A stretch of DNA of 64,000 nucleotides. Source: Persicaria tinctoria (Eukaryota; Streptophyta; Magnoliopsida; Caryophyllales; Polygonaceae). Below the pieces are notes generated by a model that saw only the letters and a program-made list of their open reading frames with translations, did no database searches and had not been told where the DNA came from. Position numbers and translations under genes: made by a program. The stretch lies in contig JBANSL010000013.1 in assembly GCA_037127255.1 (NCBI GenBank), positions 2,172,188 to 2,236,187 on the forward strand, written 5' to 3'. Positions 61,266 through 64,000 of this stretch are shown in pieces (position 1 is the stretch's first letter; each line of letters begins with the position of its first letter).

Positions 61266-62635
61266 GAGTGAGAGCCTAAACTTAAATAGAATTTTCATTA
61301 AACTGAGTTCCCTATTTTGCCCCTAGAAACCCCTTTATATTACCGATCTAACCTATACAGCATCTAAATAACCAATGACCAAAGCTAATACAAATTTAAA
61401 TAAACCGAACCCGATTTAATCGAAACTCAAGAAGACCCGAACTTGTTATAACTAAAATAATCTAAACTTTAAGATAAATTATTTTAAAAATCCGAGACAA
61501 CCAAAACCTTAAATAATCGAAACTCGATACAATTGATACTCGAGACAAGTGAAGTTCGAACTCGACCCAACCCGAATGATCAAAACCATTAGATATTACC
61601 CAAAACCCAGATAACGGAATGCAAACCCGATCCGACTCTTCCGATTGACACCTCTCACCTTATCCAAGAAGATATTCTTCCTAGTGATTGACTATTTTAC
61701 CCCTCGCACACCGGATAAACACAATTTTATCCTAATTTTCTGTTAAAATATCTATTTTAGGGGAATTTCTCTATTTTCATTTCCTTTTTAGTAGAAGGCA
61801 CCATTGTAGGATCCCTTTAATCAAGCTGGTAAATTTTCTGACATACAGCTAATTTTTTTAAAACATTTGGCTGGAAATTAATTAATACTAATTTTGGTAA
61901 GCTTTGAGAATGGAGTAAAAACGATGACCGTAATTTTCTTTTTCCTCGCTAAGTCACGGGTCGTGTGCGTGACTATATTGACTAATATCTTTGTTTCCTC
62001 CAAATTTTCTAAAATTTTGAATATATTCATATGTGAGAAATATGTAGAGAAAAAAGGTGAGAAATGACAAAAATTATAGATATTTTTATATATATTTTTA
62101 CATTAAATATATATGGATAGGATGAAACATAGTTTAAATCAAATCAATAAGCATCTTATTAAAAATAGAGTATGTGGTTCAACTTGCACATGGATGTCAT
62201 CATATAATATGGTTTCATTATTTATCTATATACGGGTAAGAATTCAAGATATTGAATAACTTATTGTTTAGTAAATTGAGAGGGCGAAATAACATTAGAC
62301 GGATGATACAACGGAAGAAATAAAAAATAAAATAATCTAATATCAATTTGAAGCCAACAAGCAAAACAATAACCAGACGGCTTGAAAATGGAAGACTTGC
62401 CTGAAGGATGTAAATAATGAGAATATGAGATAGTAATACATGTTCTTGATTCCTCAATAACAAATTCTGTTGGGTCTATAGTACCTATATAGGCATATTA
62501 CTATAGCTGAATAAAGATTCGAACTCGCAACTTATTAGTTAAAGTATTTCCTAAGGTTGTAAGTTATACTTTCTTCGATTCAAAATACATGTCGTTTGAC
62601 TTTTTAACACGTATTTTAAGGAGCTAAAAACTATA
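61266..62635. other. Upstream intergenic region
   Basis: No gene was recognised. The stretch 61370-61650 carries repeated ACCCGAA, GAAACTCGA and CCCGATCCGA words like subterminal repeats of a hAT-type element, without definable ends. From 62569 a truncated Stowaway left end leads into the next MITE. Confidence 0.4.
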
Positions 62636-62899
62636 CTCCTTCTGTCCAAAAATACATTGTCTTTTAGGCTTGTGCACGCGAATTAAGGAACCTATTTTAC
62701 CTCTTAATTTTTCATCATCATTAGTATTAAAGGTTAAAAGTTAAAACCTTTGATTATCCATACTAAGGTAAATTATGGGGTAAATTTTAGAGTTAAATGT
62801 ACTTTAGAGGTAATAATTACTACCTACACATCTAAAAGTCCATGTATTTCCGACAAAATTTCGAGGCCTAAAAGGCAATGTATTTTTGGACGGAGGGAG
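62636..62899. mobile_element. Stowaway MITE inserted in an older one
   Basis: CTCCTTCTGTCCAAAAATAC and, reversed, CTCCCTCCGTCCAAAAATAC form the ends, flanked by TA. It interrupts the older element that starts near 62569. Confidence 0.85.

Positions 62900-62903
<4 letters not shown>

Positions 62904-62965
<62 letters not shown>
62904..62965. repeat. (TA)n microsatellite
   Basis: About 30 uninterrupted TA units directly next to the MITE border. Confidence 0.95.
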
Positions 62966-62967
<2 letters not shown>

Positions 62968-63239
62968 CAATTTAATAGTACTTATTAACAACAAATATTA
63001 AGTTGTAAAAAAATAAATTGAAAAAAGTTGATATTTTATAGGTTTAATTTAGTGGATATCCAAAAAATGGAAATAATTAAGTAAATGTCCACATTTTAAA
63101 AAAATTAGGTAAATGTCCATATTTGACACTTTTACCCTTCCTTCTCATCCCTTACCCTTCCTCCTCCCTTCTTTCCCCTTGACTTTTTATAATTTTGACT
63201 TTGACTAATCAACCTTGATCATTTCATTTAATGACTAGA

Positions 63240-63600
63240 TGTGATGACAATTATTTTCGATGACAGTTGTTTGTGACAATTTTTTTTGTGACATTTTTTT
63301 TTCTGGTGACAATTGGGGGATTTTTTTTCTTGGTGACAATTGATTTTTTTTTCTTGGTGACAATTTTTCCGGTGACAGAGATTTTTTTATGACGATTGAT
63401 TTTATGACAATTATTTTCGGTGATAGTTGTTTTTGATAATGTTTTTGGTGACATTTTTTTTTGTGACAATTGGGGGGAAATTTTTTCTAGTGACAATTGA
63501 TTTTTTTTTCTTGGTGACAATTATTCCGGTGATAGAGAATTTTTTATGACAATTGATTTTTCCAGTGACAGAGATTTTTTTATGACAATTGATTTATCAT
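63240..63600. repeat. Low-complexity repeat of GTGACAATT words
   Basis: The words GGTGACAATTG and TTATGACAATTGA alternate with T-runs over about 350 bases, in irregular units of 25-45 bases. An open frame on the minus strand (rich in Lys, Ser and Thr) is a by-product of the repeat. Confidence 0.8.
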
Positions 63601-64000
63601 TACGAGACTTTTAACACTACAATTATGACCACGTACATTGTTACTAACTATTGTCATCAAATAGTGTCATCACTCAAATATTGATAGAACAACATGTATA
63701 AATAAATTGTTACCAAATGAAAATGGCAATGATCTCATTTTCACCAACTACATAACATTGTCATCAGACATTATCACCAATTATAGAACAATGTCACCAA
63801 AATTTGTCATTAAAATAATCCCAATGATTGTCACCAAAAATTGTAATCAAAATGATCCCACTGACCGTCACCAAATATTGTCATCAAAATATTTTCATCA
63901 ACTAAAACTACATCTGCCATATCAAAAACTACATCTGTCATCAAAATATTTTCATCAACTAAAACTACATCTGTCATCAAAATATTTCCATCAACTAAAA
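63600..64000. repeat. Repeats of TTGTCATCA and TGTCACCAA words, ending in a 38-39 base tandem repeat
   Basis: The words TTGTCATCA and TGTCACCAA recur across the region in the opposite sense to the block before it. From about 63880 a longer unit (ATCAAAATATTTTCATCAAC plus TAAAACTACATCTGTC) repeats and runs off the window end. Confidence 0.8.

Noticed and set aside
63240..63600. CRISPR-like array
   Set aside because: The repeats are irregular, low-complexity and without unique spacers, in a plant nuclear genome.

Overview
This is nuclear DNA of a flowering plant. It shows long AT-rich intergenic stretches, GT-AG introns, several plant-specific gene families (P-class PPR, CDPK, ALMT, CHX, SAUR, mid-SUN) and a dense mix of plant transposons. 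The protein families fit a dicot, possibly an asterid or Lamiales-like species, but the sequence alone does not fix the species.

Layout. 1-4.4 kb: a tandem duplication of a cassette holding fragments of a SUN-domain gene (-) and a TM9SF gene (+), all degenerate. 4.9-7.1 kb: a restorer-of-fertility-like PPR gene (-). 8.2-8.8 kb: a broken SAUR gene and a PPR scrap. 9.6-13.7 kb: an 8-exon CPK3-type calcium-dependent protein kinase (-). 14.7-18.7 kb: a 3-exon plastid-type DAD1-like lipase (-). 20.4-33.2 kb: a transposon-rich stretch. It holds a Copia end fragment, a Copia deletion derivative nested in a hAT-type element, a 4-kb hAT element with a nearly intact transposase nested in another TIR element, Stowaway and Harbinger MITEs, and an RTE LINE scrap. 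34.1-37.0 kb: a 6-exon ALMT anion channel gene (+), preceded by a perfect 18-bp inverted repeat and an overlapping upstream ORF. 39.4-43.2 kb: a cysteine/HGGG-repeat (loricrin-like, WRKY19-like) gene (-) carrying an apparent 1-nt frameshift. 43.3-55.2 kb: a second repeat-rich stretch with MITEs, a GC-rich island plus a 23-bp minisatellite, a tRNA-like Pol III box pair, Harbinger-type elements (one holding gene-like sequence), a Helitron and an RTE LINE with target duplications. 56.4-61.3 kb: a CHX18-type cation/H+ exchanger gene (-). 61.3-64 kb: MITE, (TA)n and low-complexity tandem repeats.

The intact genes do not form an operon-like unit. They cover organelle RNA processing (PPR), calcium signalling (CPK3), plastid lipid hydrolysis (DAD1-like), vacuolar anion transport (ALMT) and endomembrane K+/pH homeostasis (CHX18). 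CPK3 and ALMT both belong to families involved in stomatal signalling, but their proximity here is probably chance.

I found no clear new molecular system. The most unusual observations are the hairpin and overlapping uORF at the ALMT start codon, the SUN/TM9SF duplicated cassette, the one-base break in the HGGG-repeat gene, and several transposon nestings whose target-site duplications can be read directly.
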